64,000 bases of DNA from Puteibacter caeruleilacunae (GTDB lineage: Bacteria > Bacteroidota > Bacteroidia > Bacteroidales > Prolixibacteraceae), in the NCBI GenBank assembly GCA_005217565.1, contig SJCO01000012.1, positions 186,001 to 250,000 on the forward strand, given 5' to 3'. The translations under genes and the position numbers were made by a program. Within the stretch, counting starts at the first letter, position 1. Each line of letters starts with the position of its first letter. This document shows, one piece after another, positions 35,665 to 45,896 of the stretch. The notes beneath the pieces were generated by a model. That model worked only from the letters and a program-made list of their open reading frames with translations. It ran no database searches and was not told the DNA's origin.

Positions 35665-37674
35665 TTATCGGATCCTCTTAAACTTTACTTTTTCAAATAT
35701 CAACCCAGTTCTTGATGGCAAATACAACTTCAATTGATAACCATCTCCCTGTCCGTTTACAGGATGAGTATAATGCAGAACATCTTTATCAACTCTATCA
35801 TACCCGCCAAATTCAGTTTCATCTGTTGAGAAAACAAGTCTGTATTTAGAAGGTTCAAGCGGAATGCCATAATCGACAAAAGATTGTTCAGGATTAAAGT
35901 TAAATACCATCAAATAATTCCCACGACTGAATACCAATACCTGGTCACCTTTGTGATCATAAATCCAGTCGACATGTTCATTCTTCAACATGTTGGTTTG
36001 CTTCACAAAATCGATCATCTTAGCGTCGAAATCCTTCAGCCAATGATATTTCAAATCCTGGTCTTCGGCAATACTCCAGATTCTACGTGCATGACTACAC
36101 GACCAATCATTTCCTTCGCGCGGGAAATCAATCCATTCCGGATGTCCAAATTCATTTCCCATGAAATTAAGATATGCTCCTCCGGCACAAGTCATGGTAA
36201 TTAATCGAATCACTTTATGCAATGCTATACCACGATCAACGATCAAACTCTGCTGGTCTTTGCGCATAGAGTAATACATCTCTTTGTCTAACAATCGGAA
36301 GATAATCGTTTTATCTCCAACCAGAGCCTGATCATGCGATTCGGCATAACTAAGCACCTTCTCATCCTCACGATGCGAGGTTAGCTCATAAAACAAATGA
36401 CCTACATCCCAATCTTCATCATTCATTTCCTTAATCAGTTTGATCCACAAGTCGGGAACTCCCATTGCCATGCGATAATCAAAGCCAACACCTCCTTTAT
36501 CCAGCGTAACTGCCAAACCAGGCATCCCACTCATATCTTCTGCTATAGATATTGCATGAGGATCAACTTCATGAATCAATTCATTAGCAAGCATTAAGTA
36601 CACCAATGCTTCAGTATCAGTATTCTCCGTAAAATAGTCGGCATAGCCAGTGAAACTCACACCAAGACCGTGGTCTTGATATAACATACTGGTCACCCCA
36701 TCAAAGCGGAAGCCATCAAATTGATATTCTTCCAACCAATACTTTATATTTGATAATAAGAAGTGAATAACTTCATTTTTCTCGTAATTAAAACAATACG
36801 AATCCCAGGCAGGATGTTCTCCCTTTGGTCCGTCATGAAAGAACTGATACCTGGTGCCATCATAGTTCCCCAAGCCTTCATTTTCATTCTTCACAGCATG
36901 CGAATGTACAAGGTCCATTATAACCTTTAATCCCATACCATGTGCTGTATCAATTAGCTCTTTTAGCTCATCAGGAGTTCCAAATCTTGAGCTTGCGGCA
37001 AAGAAGCTGGATACATGATAACCAAAACTACCGTAATATGGATGTTCGGCAATAGCCATCAACTGCACCACATTATAACCTGCCTTTTTAATGCGTGGCA
37101 ACATTTGTGTGGTAAACTCCTTATATGAATGTACACATGGTTCTTCTCCGGCCATTCCAACGTGAGACTCATAAATTAACAACGGCTCATCCAGTTCTGG
37201 TTTCTGATTTTTCCACTTATACCTATTCTCAGGATTCCAAACTGCTGCATTAAATATCTTTGTCTCGTCATCCTGTACCACATAATTGGCCCATGCAGGA
37301 ACTCGCTTTCCACCTCCTCCGTTCCAATGAACAGATAACGCAAACAATTCACCATGCTTAAGCTGTTCGGCAGTCAACTCCAATTCCCACACATCATGCT
37401 CCAATGCCTTAAACTGATAGTTAGCATCATCTTGCCATCCATTAAAAGAGCCCACCAGAAATAACTGTGTGGCATTAGGTAACCATTCACGTATCACCCA
37501 ACCTGATCTTGTCTGGTGAATACCAAAATAAAGATAACCCGATGCAAAATCGCTCAGTGTCTGTTCACCTAGCAACTGCTGTCGTTTTCTTCTATAATAT
37601 TTAACTCGATCGGATATTTGTTCGCCAAAAGGAGCTAACCAAGGGTCGTTTTTTGCAAATGTTTGAATTGTCAT
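35665..37674 (-). CDS. glgB: 1,4-Alpha-glucan branching enzyme (GH13_8, eukaryote-like)
   Basis: The 669-residue protein has an N-terminal CBM48-like domain (about 45-150, FLVGSFNGWQDD) and a GH13 barrel: DLVHSHAVKN, DGFRFDGVTSM with the nucleophile Asp, AEDMSGMPG with the acid/base Glu, and AESHDQALVGDKT with the third acid. The motif spelling is closer to plant and animal branching enzymes than to E. coli GlgB. It forms alpha-1,6 branches in glycogen. It is the first gene of the operon, which continues through GSCFA, debranching, synthase, GH57 and phosphorylase genes. Upstream lies a 540-base gap with a GC-rich repeat cluster. Confidence 0.92.
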   Translation of the reverse strand: MTIQTFAKNDPWLAPFGEQISDRVKYYRRKRQQLLGEQTLSDFASGYLYFGIHQTRSGWVIREWLPNATQLFLVGSFNGWQDDANYQFKALEHDVWELELTAEQLKHGELFALSVHWNGGGGKRVPAWANYVVQDDETKIFNAAVWNPENRYKWKNQKPELDEPLLIYESHVGMAGEEPCVHSYKEFTTQMLPRIKKAGYNVVQLMAIAEHPYYGSFGYHVSSFFAASSRFGTPDELKELIDTAHGMGLKVIMDLVHSHAVKNENEGLGNYDGTRYQFFHDGPKGEHPAWDSYCFNYEKNEVIHFLLSNIKYWLEEYQFDGFRFDGVTSMLYQDHGLGVSFTGYADYFTENTDTEALVYLMLANELIHEVDPHAISIAEDMSGMPGLAVTLDKGGVGFDYRMAMGVPDLWIKLIKEMNDEDWDVGHLFYELTSHREDEKVLSYAESHDQALVGDKTIIFRLLDKEMYYSMRKDQQSLIVDRGIALHKVIRLITMTCAGGAYLNFMGNEFGHPEWIDFPREGNDWSCSHARRIWSIAEDQDLKYHWLKDFDAKMIDFVKQTNMLKNEHVDWIYDHKGDQVLVFSRGNYLMVFNFNPEQSFVDYGIPLEPSKYRLVFSTDETEFGGYDRVDKDVLHYTHPVNGQGDGYQLKLYLPSRTGLIFEKVKFKRIR

Positions 37675-38214
37675 ATATTGAGCGTTTCCTTAAAAATAGA
37701 AAGAAAAAGCTCAAAAAAAAATCCGTTTCCTCAGCTTTAACATCAATTTCAGATTTAATTAAAGTTAAAATAAATCAATGAGATACGACTAAACTGGTTT
37801 ACTAACACACACTCCCTTACAACCTATCAGACTACTAATCAAACACTTTCAACCACCACCAACTAAACACCTTAAATATTTGTTCCAATAAGATTATTTT
37901 TTTCAAACTCTTTATTCAAAACTCCATTTATTCTGTTCAAAAGACATCATTCAGCCCCCCTTTCCCACTCAAAGCCGCGACAGAGACGCATCAAAGCCGC
38001 GTCAAAGTCGACATATAGGCGTTTTTATCGCACTTCTGTCGCGGCTTTGATACGAAATTGTCGGGGCAAAAGGATTCCCTCTTCCCTTTTTCTAGATTAA
38101 ATATTCAGGTAAATGATTAAACTCCGAAAAGGAGTATCAGGCAGTAAATATAAATAGAATCAACACACCGTCAGGGCTATAGCAACACTAACGGGTGTTG
38201 TATCAAAAGTAAGA
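37675..38214. other. Intergenic region upstream of glgB
   Basis: This 540-base gap separates kdsB (minus) from glgB (minus). It should hold the glycogen-operon promoter, but I find no clear TAnnTTTG box. It contains a GC-rich repeat cluster (37969-38050) and, near kdsB, a 6-bp hairpin (CAACAC at 38183-38188 with GTGTTG at 38195-38200) without a T-run. Confidence 0.5.
37969..38050. repeat. GC-rich direct and inverted repeat cluster
   Basis: The 16-base unit TCAAAGCCGCGACAGA (37969-37984) recurs as its exact reverse complement at 38035-38050. Between them are two direct partial copies, TCAAAGCCGCGTC (37991-38003) and TCAAAGTCGAC (38002-38012). The block is markedly GC-rich against very AT-rich surroundings. 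It can fold into a long stem or bind a protein at repeated sites. It lies about 300 bases before glgB and about 165 bases after kdsB. No T-run follows on either strand, so a plain terminator is unlikely. Confidence 0.7.
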
Positions 38215-39000
38215 TTAATCTTCCAGCAATCCAAGGATTTCATCGTTTGACATTACCGCTTGCAAATCCTCTGGGGTATCTATACCAATGCTTTCAACAT
38301 CGGTTTCAGCTGTCATAATTAACAAACCATTCTCAAGCCAACGTAATTGTTCCAAAGATTCTTTCTTCTCTAGTTTTCCCTGTGCCATACCAACAACCTC
38401 ATGTAAAGCATTCACACGATAACCATACATACCAATATGAACAAAGAAAGTGTGCTGTCCCCAATCGGCTTGCTCCACTCCTCTGATGAATGGTATAGGA
38501 GAACGACTAAAATAGATTGCCCTGTTATCAACACCCTTAACAACCTTCACTTTATTAGGATTCAGGATGATATCAACTTCGTTAACAGGCTTAATTAATG
38601 TTGCAATATCAGTACTTTCATTGCAAAAGCATTTCTTCAGATCCTCAATCTGTTCAGGATGAATAAATGGTTCATCACCCTGAATATTGATAACAACATC
38701 TGGATTATAATCATGCTTGCTTGTATACTCATTCAATGCCTCTTCACATCGGTCTGTTCCACTTTGATGATCCACTGATGTCATAACAACTGCACCTCCA
38801 AAACCACTAACTACATCATATATACGTTGATCATCAGTAGCCACTACAACATGTTCTAATACTTTTTGAACACGTTCATATACACGCTGAATCATTGGTT
38901 TACCAGAAATATCAGCAAGAGGCTTGCCTGGAAAACGTGTTGAACCATATCTGGCAGGAATAATTCCTAAAAACTTGATCTGCTCAATTGATAAATTCAT
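38215..39000 (-). CDS. kdsB: 3-Deoxy-manno-octulosonate cytidylyltransferase (CMP-Kdo synthetase)
   Basis: The 261-residue protein shows the family plan: IIPARYGSTRFPGKPLADI (13-31) with the nucleotide-binding Arg/Lys, VVATDDQRI, INIQGDEPFI with a metal-binding Asp, and SRSPIPFIRG. It activates Kdo with CTP for WaaA, whose gene is at 16972-18195. It is divergent from the sigma-54 activator gene, 190 bases apart. A -7 box precedes it. Confidence 0.95.
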   Translation of the reverse strand: MNLSIEQIKFLGIIPARYGSTRFPGKPLADISGKPMIQRVYERVQKVLEHVVVATDDQRIYDVVSGFGGAVVMTSVDHQSGTDRCEEALNEYTSKHDYNPDVVINIQGDEPFIHPEQIEDLKKCFCNESTDIATLIKPVNEVDIILNPNKVKVVKGVDNRAIYFSRSPIPFIRGVEQADWGQHTFFVHIGMYGYRVNALHEVVGMAQGKLEKKESLEQLRWLENGLLIMTAETDVESIGIDTPEDLQAVMSNDEILGLLED

Positions 39001-39086
39001 TTCAATGAGTTAATTTAATGGTCGTTATTGGTGAAGTTAATCTTATCAGGTTGCTCTGATTTGAATAAACTTCACATTATCACAGG

Positions 39087-39094
39087 CAAAATTA
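39087..39094 (-). promoter_or_regulatory. -7 promoter box of kdsB
   Basis: TAATTTTG on the minus strand fits TAnnTTTG about 87 bases before kdsB. No good -33 box is visible. Confidence 0.4.
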
Positions 39095-39157
39095 AACCAA
39101 CAGTTTGAATATAACCGTTAAATTTTGCTAAAGAACCGGAATTAGTAGATAAAATTG

Positions 39158-39165
39158 TAATTTTG
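39158..39165 (+). promoter_or_regulatory. -7 promoter box of the sigma-54 activator gene
   Basis: TAATTTTG on the plus strand, 26 bases before the ATG, fits TAnnTTTG. The -33 region is not conserved. Confidence 0.5.
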
Positions 39166-39190
39166 CAACGCTAGAACAGATAAGCACTTT

Positions 39191-40447
39191 ATGGATTTAC
39201 AGGATATAAAACAACGCTTTGGCATAATTGGGAACTCCCAATTCTTAAATCGGGCAATGGAAATCGCTATTCAAGTGGCACCTACAGATCTTTCTGTATT
39301 GATATCAGGAGAGAGTGGTGCAGGGAAAGAAGTATTTCCTCAAATCATACATCAATTCTCTGCCAGAAAGCATGGAAAGTATATTGCCGTAAACTGTGGT
39401 GCTATACCTGAAGGAACCATCGACTCTGAATTATTCGGACACGAAAAAGGTGCCTTTACAGGTGCCCTGGCTGATCGAAAGGGATACTTTGATGTTGCCA
39501 ACGGCGGAACGATCTTTCTGGATGAAGTTGGGGAGTTACCGTTATCAACACAGGTACGTCTCCTTCGTGTTCTTGAAGCTGGTGAATTTATTAAAGTTGG
39601 TTCGTCGAAAGTACAAAAAACAGATGTACGCGTGGTTGCTGCAACCAATGTGGATCTACCTAATGCAATCAAACAAAATAAATTCAGGGAAGATCTTTAC
39701 TACCGACTAAATACAGTGCCCATCAGAATTGAATCGTTACGCAACCGCAAGGAAGATATTTCATTGTTGTTTCGGAAATTTGCTCAGGATTTTGCTGAAA
39801 AGTACAGGATGCCTCCTATTCGATTGGATCATGATGCAAAAGAGATTCTTATCAATTACAGGTGGCCGGGAAATATTCGTCAGCTAAAAAATATAACAGA
39901 GCAGATATCAGTTATTGAGCAAAATAGAAATATCACATCTGAAACGTTGCTCAACTATTTACCAGCAGCTTCTGCAGGAGAACAACTTCCGGCTCTTTAT
40001 CATTCACCTGATGAACAACCATCATTTTCTTCGGAGAGAGAAATACTCTACAAGGTTCTTTTCGATATGAAAAAGGATATGGGTGATCTAAAAAAGCTTG
40101 TTTTAGACATGCTTCATAGTGATGATTTCTCGGATAACATGCAGGAAGAAAATATTAACATTATCAGGAAACTATATCCTGATGAAGCTGGCAACTACTC
40201 AACTGAAGAAGTTAATCAGCCTGCTGCGCCATCGCCTGCTCCGGTTTATAATGCTGCTCCGGTTGAAGATAATATACAAGACACAGAAGAGTATGTGGAA
40301 GAATCGCTTTCTTTGGCAGACAAAGAGATTGAACTCATTCGAAAAGCTCTTGAAAAACATAATGGGAAGAGGAAGTATGCAGCCAAGGATCTGGGTATCT
40401 CGGAAAGAACCCTCTACAGAAAAATCAAAGAATATGACATCAATTAA
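39191..40447 (+). CDS. Sigma-54-dependent transcription activator without receiver domain
   Basis: The 418-residue protein starts directly with the AAA+ domain: Walker A GESGAGKE (40-47), the sigma-54 contact loop GAFTGA (87-92), Walker B IFLDEVGELP, and the arginine region FREDLYYRLNT. A linker of about 130 Pro/Ala/Glu-rich residues follows, and the end is a Fis-type helix-turn-helix (AAKDLGISERTLYRKIKEY). There is no N-terminal receiver or PAS domain, so control must come from expression level or another protein. It is the first gene of a plus-strand run with lptE, a TPR gene and secG, and sits upstream of groESL. A sigma-54-like site in front of groES is a possible target. Confidence 0.92.
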   Translation: MDLQDIKQRFGIIGNSQFLNRAMEIAIQVAPTDLSVLISGESGAGKEVFPQIIHQFSARKHGKYIAVNCGAIPEGTIDSELFGHEKGAFTGALADRKGYFDVANGGTIFLDEVGELPLSTQVRLLRVLEAGEFIKVGSSKVQKTDVRVVAATNVDLPNAIKQNKFREDLYYRLNTVPIRIESLRNRKEDISLLFRKFAQDFAEKYRMPPIRLDHDAKEILINYRWPGNIRQLKNITEQISVIEQNRNITSETLLNYLPAASAGEQLPALYHSPDEQPSFSSEREILYKVLFDMKKDMGDLKKLVLDMLHSDDFSDNMQEENINIIRKLYPDEAGNYSTEEVNQPAAPSPAPVYNAAPVEDNIQDTEEYVEESLSLADKEIELIRKALEKHNGKRKYAAKDLGISERTLYRKIKEYDIN

Positions 40448-40460
40448 TCAGATATTGAAC

Positions 40461-40976
40461 ATGACAAAAAATAAAATAGTAACCTGTACGCTGATGTTAT
40501 GCCTAACCATGTTATCGGCATGTAAAATCAACTATACATTCACAGGTGCCTCAATCAATTATGAAACCACCAAAACCTTTAGTGTTGCCGACTTTCCAAA
40601 CAGGGCACGTATGGTCAATCCAAACCTTAGTCCTGAGTTTGTTGAAGCATTAAAAGATAAATTGATTTCACAAACCAGTCTGGAGATGGTGCGCGATGGT
40701 GGAGATATCATGTTTGAAGGACAAATTACCAAATACGATGTTCGCCCAATGAGTATTCAGGCCAATGATGTTGCTGCAAAAAACCGACTTACAGTTTCGA
40801 TGAAGGTGCGCTTTACCAACAATGTTGATCATGAGCAAGACTTTGAAACATCATTCTCGGCTTATGCTGAATTCAATAGTACTCAGCTTATAAGTACCGT
40901 GGAAGATGATCTAATGGATGAGATCATTGAGCAGCTAACAGAAGACATCTTTAACAGAGCATTGGCTAACTGGTAA
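40461..40976 (+). CDS. lptE: LptE-like outer-membrane lipoprotein
   Basis: The start is the ATG at 40461, giving 171 residues; longer frames upstream overlap the activator gene and are not real. The N-terminus is a lipoprotein signal with lipobox LSAC (Cys21). The rest fits the Bacteroidota LptE family: INYTFTGASI, NRARMVNPNLSPEF, and DGGDIMFEGQITKYDVRP. LptE helps LptD place lipopolysaccharide in the outer membrane. It starts 13 bases after the activator gene and is followed 9 bases later by the TPR gene, so they are probably one transcript. Confidence 0.88.
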   Translation: MTKNKIVTCTLMLCLTMLSACKINYTFTGASINYETTKTFSVADFPNRARMVNPNLSPEFVEALKDKLISQTSLEMVRDGGDIMFEGQITKYDVRPMSIQANDVAAKNRLTVSMKVRFTNNVDHEQDFETSFSAYAEFNSTQLISTVEDDLMDEIIEQLTEDIFNRALANW

Positions 40977-40985
40977 TATCAAAGC

Positions 40986-41702
40986 ATGGACAGCAAATCC
41001 CTGAAAGAATATATGTTGAAACCGGGAAAATTGGATGAGCACACACTCATTCAACTCAAGGAGATGATCTCTGATTACCCCTGGTTTCAATCTATACATA
41101 TGCTATATTTAAAAAATTTACACCAGATTGATCATCCGGGCTTTCAAAATCAATTAAATAGCTCGGCGTTGCATGTTGCCAACAGAACCGAATTATATAA
41201 TTACCTGCAAGATAAACCCGATGCTCTGCTTGAGAATAAAATAAACTCGATCAAAGAGCAAACACAACAGGTATTTGAAATGCTGATGGATGAACCTGAA
41301 GAAACATCACCAGCAGCATTTGAGTTGGAATATGCAGCAGCAGCATACACTTTTGATGATCCATCGATTCCAAAGGAAGATAATTTATCGGAATTGGCGC
41401 GCAATATCAATCACAAGAGTGAGGAGGTTCAATCAAAACAACATGGTGAATTAAGTAGTTCATTGGCCAAGGCCACTCATGAGCTTCACCCAGAAGAGGA
41501 AAATTCAGACGCAAATACATCCCAGCAAAGTACAAGCTTAAGCGATGCGTTAATCACCGAAACCCTTGCAAAGATTTATATCAAACAGGGTTACCACAAA
41601 AAAGCCATCGAAGCTTTTCAGAAATTAAGTTTGAAATTCCCGGAAAAAAATACTTACTTTGCGCAACTTATAGAAGAAACTAAAGAATTAATGAATAAAT
41701 AA
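40986..41702 (+). CDS. TPR-containing protein of unknown function
   Basis: The 238-residue cytosolic protein has a helical N-terminal half (LKEMISDYPWFQSIHMLYLKN-like), an acidic, Gln- and Ser-rich middle, and a C-terminal tetratricopeptide repeat (ETLAKIYIKQGYHKKAIEAF, about 190-209). The order lptE, this gene, secG is one I recall from Bacteroidota genomes. A role in envelope biogenesis or secretion is suggested only by neighbours. Gaps of 9 and 8 bases to the flanking genes show it is cotranscribed. Confidence 0.75.
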   Translation: MDSKSLKEYMLKPGKLDEHTLIQLKEMISDYPWFQSIHMLYLKNLHQIDHPGFQNQLNSSALHVANRTELYNYLQDKPDALLENKINSIKEQTQQVFEMLMDEPEETSPAAFELEYAAAAYTFDDPSIPKEDNLSELARNINHKSEEVQSKQHGELSSSLAKATHELHPEEENSDANTSQQSTSLSDALITETLAKIYIKQGYHKKAIEAFQKLSLKFPEKNTYFAQLIEETKELMNK

Positions 41703-41710
41703 ACGGAACT

Positions 41711-42064
41711 ATGTATACGCTTTTAACCGTACTTATTTTCCTTGTGTGTATTCTTTTGATTTTGATCGTATTGGTTCAAAATTCAAAAGGTGGAGGACTT
41801 GCATCAAATTTCCAGTCATCGAACCAAATTATGGGAGTTCGTAAAACTACCGACTTTTTGGAAAAAGCGACATGGTATCTAGCAGGTGCATTATTGATCT
41901 TAAGCGTAGCAGCAAGTGCAGCTATTCAAAGAAATGAATCAACTAATGCTTCTAGAATTGAGCAACAAATTGAAGAAGCTCAACCTGCAGGACTTCCTAA
42001 TTTCCCAGAAGCTGGACAAGGAGAACAGCAGGAAGAAGCTCAACCAGAGCAGAAAGCTGAATAA
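41711..42064 (+). CDS. secG: Protein translocase subunit SecG
   Basis: The 117-residue protein has two membrane segments (about 1-22 and 53-73) joined by the SecG loop VQNSKGGGLASNFQSSNQIMG, part of which (NSKGGGLASNF) is diagnostic. The C-terminal extension after the second segment is Gln/Glu-rich and typical of Bacteroidota. SecG assists SecYEG export at the inner membrane. It ends the lptE-TPR-secG run; a strong terminator follows at 42088. Confidence 0.95.
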   Translation: MYTLLTVLIFLVCILLILIVLVQNSKGGGLASNFQSSNQIMGVRKTTDFLEKATWYLAGALLILSVAASAAIQRNESTNASRIEQQIEEAQPAGLPNFPEAGQGEQQEEAQPEQKAE

Positions 42065-42087
42065 GAAAATTTAGACAACTAAATAAT

Positions 42088-42126
42088 AAAGGGCTATTGA
42101 GTAATCAGTAGCCCTTTTTATTTTTT
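42088..42126 (+). terminator. Terminator of the secG transcript
   Basis: GGGCTATTGA (42091-42100) and TCAGTAGCCC (42105-42114) form a 10-bp stem with one G-U pair and the loop GTAA, with A and T flanks and a T-rich tail. It separates secG from groESL. Confidence 0.88.
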
Positions 42127-42134
42127 CATGTCAT

Positions 42135-42156
42135 CATGTCAGGGCACCCTGACATG
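42135..42156. promoter_or_regulatory. Perfect palindrome upstream of groES (possible operator)
   Basis: The 10-base arms CATGTCAGGG and CCCTGACATG (42135-42144, 42147-42156) are separated by CA. The preceding bases repeat part of the arm (CATGTCA at 42127-42133). There is no T-run, and it is not the HrcA/CIRCE element (TTAGCACTC-N9-GAGTGCTAA). It lies about 165 bases before groES and 10 bases after the terminator tail. A regulator site is likely. Confidence 0.5.
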
Positions 42157-42221
42157 TCACCATCCTCCTGAATTTCAATATCTTATCCCTCTTTTTATTT
42201 CCTTTTCAAAAAAAGTAACTG

Positions 42222-42229
42222 TAAATTTG
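42222..42229 (+). promoter_or_regulatory. -7 promoter box of groESL
   Basis: TAAATTTG fits the Bacteroidota -7 consensus exactly, 93 bases before groES. The -33 box is weak. TACTTTTC at 42234 is a one-mismatch alternative. Confidence 0.45.
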
Positions 42230-42253
42230 TGTCTACTTTTCAGTGAAAGTCGT

Positions 42254-42270
42254 TTGGCACAGAATCTGTT
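42254..42270 (+). promoter_or_regulatory. Sigma-54-like promoter in front of groES (incomplete)
   Basis: TTGGCAC (42254-42260) equals the -24 element of sigma-54 promoters. The -12 part reads CTGTT where TTGCT would be expected, so the GC pair is GT. The start site would be near 42283, about 40 bases before groES. A sigma-54 activator gene lies 1.9 kb upstream. I regard this as suggestive only. Confidence 0.3.
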
Positions 42271-42322
42271 AGATCAGGCTGTGTAAATACAAAATCAAAA
42301 TAAAAACTTAAATACAATCAAA

Positions 42323-42601
42323 ATGGCAGATTTAAAAGGAAGAATCTTAGCAGGAAAAATCCTGGTACAGCCACAGGCTGCAGAAGAGAAAACAGCTAGT
42401 GGAATTATCATTCCTGATTCAGCAAAAGAAAAACCACTTCAAGGCGTAGTAGCATTGGTTGGAGCTGACAAAAAAGATGAACCAATGGAGATTGCTGTAG
42501 GTGATGTAGTATTCTACGGTAAGTATGCAGGAACAGAGTTGAACATCGACGGTGTTGACTACTTGCTTCTTTCACAGACTGACGTATTGTACATCAACTA
42601 A
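42323..42601 (+). CDS. groES: Co-chaperonin GroES
   Basis: The 92-residue protein has GroES hallmarks: GRILAGKILVQPQAAEEKT at the N-terminus, the mobile-loop SGIIIPDSAKEKP (about 27-39), and GDVVFYGKYAGTELNIDG. It caps the GroEL ring. It is 33 bases upstream of groEL in the same operon. Confidence 0.97.
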   Translation: MADLKGRILAGKILVQPQAAEEKTASGIIIPDSAKEKPLQGVVALVGADKKDEPMEIAVGDVVFYGKYAGTELNIDGVDYLLLSQTDVLYIN

Positions 42602-42613
42602 TTTGTATTCTAA

Positions 42614-44278
<1,665 letters not shown>

Positions 44279-44308
44279 TAAGATACATCTTTAATAACTC
44301 AATATATC

Positions 44309-44343
44309 AAGAGGCTGTCAACATTGGCAGCCTCTTTTTTTAT
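44309..44343 (+). terminator. Terminator of groESL
   Basis: GAGGCTGTCAA (44311-44321) and TTGGCAGCCTC (44325-44335) pair over 11 bp with one G-U pair, followed by T8. Confidence 0.92.
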
Positions 44344-44567
44344 TATCTGTAAGTCAATTTGTCCTTGAGCCGTAAGACTATTCAGCTTTGGCTTAATCCA
44401 AAACCGAAGGAAGAAAGGTCAAGGCTATGTGCCCTCTTACCTTTCTTCCTTCTATTCAACCATTTCCCTTTTTCACGTTTCAATTCCTTCTTTTTTCGTT
44501 CTCCATATAATTCACTACCTTAGTGCGCATTATAAACTAAATTAATTTAAACAGTTCACAACCCACC

Positions 44568-45824
44568 ATGAAACAATTAAAATCGTTTTTAGCACTTGCA
44601 CTGCTATTTATTGCGACCAGTACAATTGCACAAATCAAATTCACAAAAGGGTATATTATTGACATTAACAACAACAAGTACTCTTGCTTTATTCGCAATA
44701 ACGGTAACCAAAACTCTGGAGCAAACTATTCTTACAAGATCTATGAGAAGGATACCCCAAAAGATATTGACATGAAAGCAGTCAAAGAATTTGGGATAGA
44801 CAATCAACTTAGATATGTTCGCTCACTTATCGCGATTGACATCTCTAGCGATAATATCAGAGATGAGAAAGAGATTCAAAATTCAGCAGAAATTGAGAAA
44901 GGATTTGCATTCTTAAAAGAAGTAATGCGTGGAGGAACAACTTCCTTGCTGTATTTCTTCTTTGAAGGAAAGGGATATTACTTTTACAAACAAGGAGAAG
45001 CAGATGCTGAGTTGCTGGTATTTAAAAAGTACAACGTTGAGAAAGAATCGCGTGTGGTAACAAAGATCATTTACGATCAGTTATTCCAGGAACAGTTAAA
45101 GCAAAAGTTTCCATGCTCTATTAACACAAAAACGGTTCGTTACAATGAGCGTTCGTTAACCAATTACTTTAAGACTTATTTTAATGAGACTAATAAACAG
45201 TTTCAGACTAACAGAACTGATGACGAATCAACATCAGGGGAATTAAGAGCTAAATTGGTTCTAACCGGGAATAAATCCTCATACACAATCAATGATGAAT
45301 CGAGGTTGCTTTCATTCCCTTTTGATGATCAAAACAATATGGGCTTTGGTCTTGAGGTGGAATATCTTTTTAAGTTCAACCGAAATAAGTTTGGTATTTT
45401 TGCAGAAGCCAACTACATGAGCTATGATGGCACCACTTATGCTACTGAGGCTCTTGAGAGCTCGCAAGCATCACCAATTAACATCGACTATAAATACCTT
45501 GAGTTTCCTATTGGTATCTGCTACTATAGTCACTTGAATGCCAAACAAGATGCCAACTTGTTTGTGAAGTTTGGTTATGCTCCTAACACTGTATTGAGCT
45601 CTTCAAAGCTAACAATGTGGAACGACAATAACGAGAAAGAAATGTCTGGATCCGGCAACATGTTCTATGGAGTAGGATTTAACTATCGCCGTTTTAGCAT
45701 TGAATTCCGACAATATACAGATCGTAATATCACCCAGGGTGTTCACAATTACGGATCTGATTATGGTAACACATCATTAAGACTATCTTTCCAACTTGTA
45801 AAAGTTAGAGGTAATCAGAAATAA
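44568..45824 (+). CDS. Exported protein with predicted C-terminal outer-membrane barrel, function unknown
   Basis: The 418-residue protein has a signal peptide (about 1-21, ending in TIAQ). Residues about 22-215 form a soluble part rich in Lys/Asn/Asp. From about 230 the pattern of alternating aromatic and polar residues (FGLEVEYLFKFNRNKFGIFAEANYMSYDG-like, YRRFSIEFRQYTDR, SLRLSFQL) looks like barrel strands, as in PorT-type or beta-barrel_2 Bacteroidota proteins. I do not recognise a specific family. It stands alone between groEL and a large secreted protein gene, with a perfect 14-bp terminator. Confidence 0.7.
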   Translation: MKQLKSFLALALLFIATSTIAQIKFTKGYIIDINNNKYSCFIRNNGNQNSGANYSYKIYEKDTPKDIDMKAVKEFGIDNQLRYVRSLIAIDISSDNIRDEKEIQNSAEIEKGFAFLKEVMRGGTTSLLYFFFEGKGYYFYKQGEADAELLVFKKYNVEKESRVVTKIIYDQLFQEQLKQKFPCSINTKTVRYNERSLTNYFKTYFNETNKQFQTNRTDDESTSGELRAKLVLTGNKSSYTINDESRLLSFPFDDQNNMGFGLEVEYLFKFNRNKFGIFAEANYMSYDGTTYATEALESSQASPINIDYKYLEFPIGICYYSHLNAKQDANLFVKFGYAPNTVLSSSKLTMWNDNNEKEMSGSGNMFYGVGFNYRRFSIEFRQYTDRNITQGVHNYGSDYGNTSLRLSFQLVKVRGNQK

Positions 45825-45832
45825 ATCTACCC

Positions 45833-45896
45833 TATCCTCTTTGTGGCTTGTCATTAGATAACCACAAAGAGGATAGATATCTTTCTATTTTTTCTT
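45833..45896 (+). terminator. Terminator with perfect 14-bp stem
   Basis: TATCCTCTTTGTGG (45833-45846) and CCACAAAGAGGATA (45862-45875) pair perfectly around a 15-base loop; a T-rich stretch follows. Confidence 0.82.

Noticed and set aside
40119-40460. Longer N-terminus of the LptE frame
   Set aside because: The extension lies fully within the sigma-54 activator gene; the lipoprotein signal begins at 40461.
42127-42300. HrcA/CIRCE element before groES
   Set aside because: The required TTAGCACTC-N9-GAGTGCTAA is not present; the palindrome there is different.
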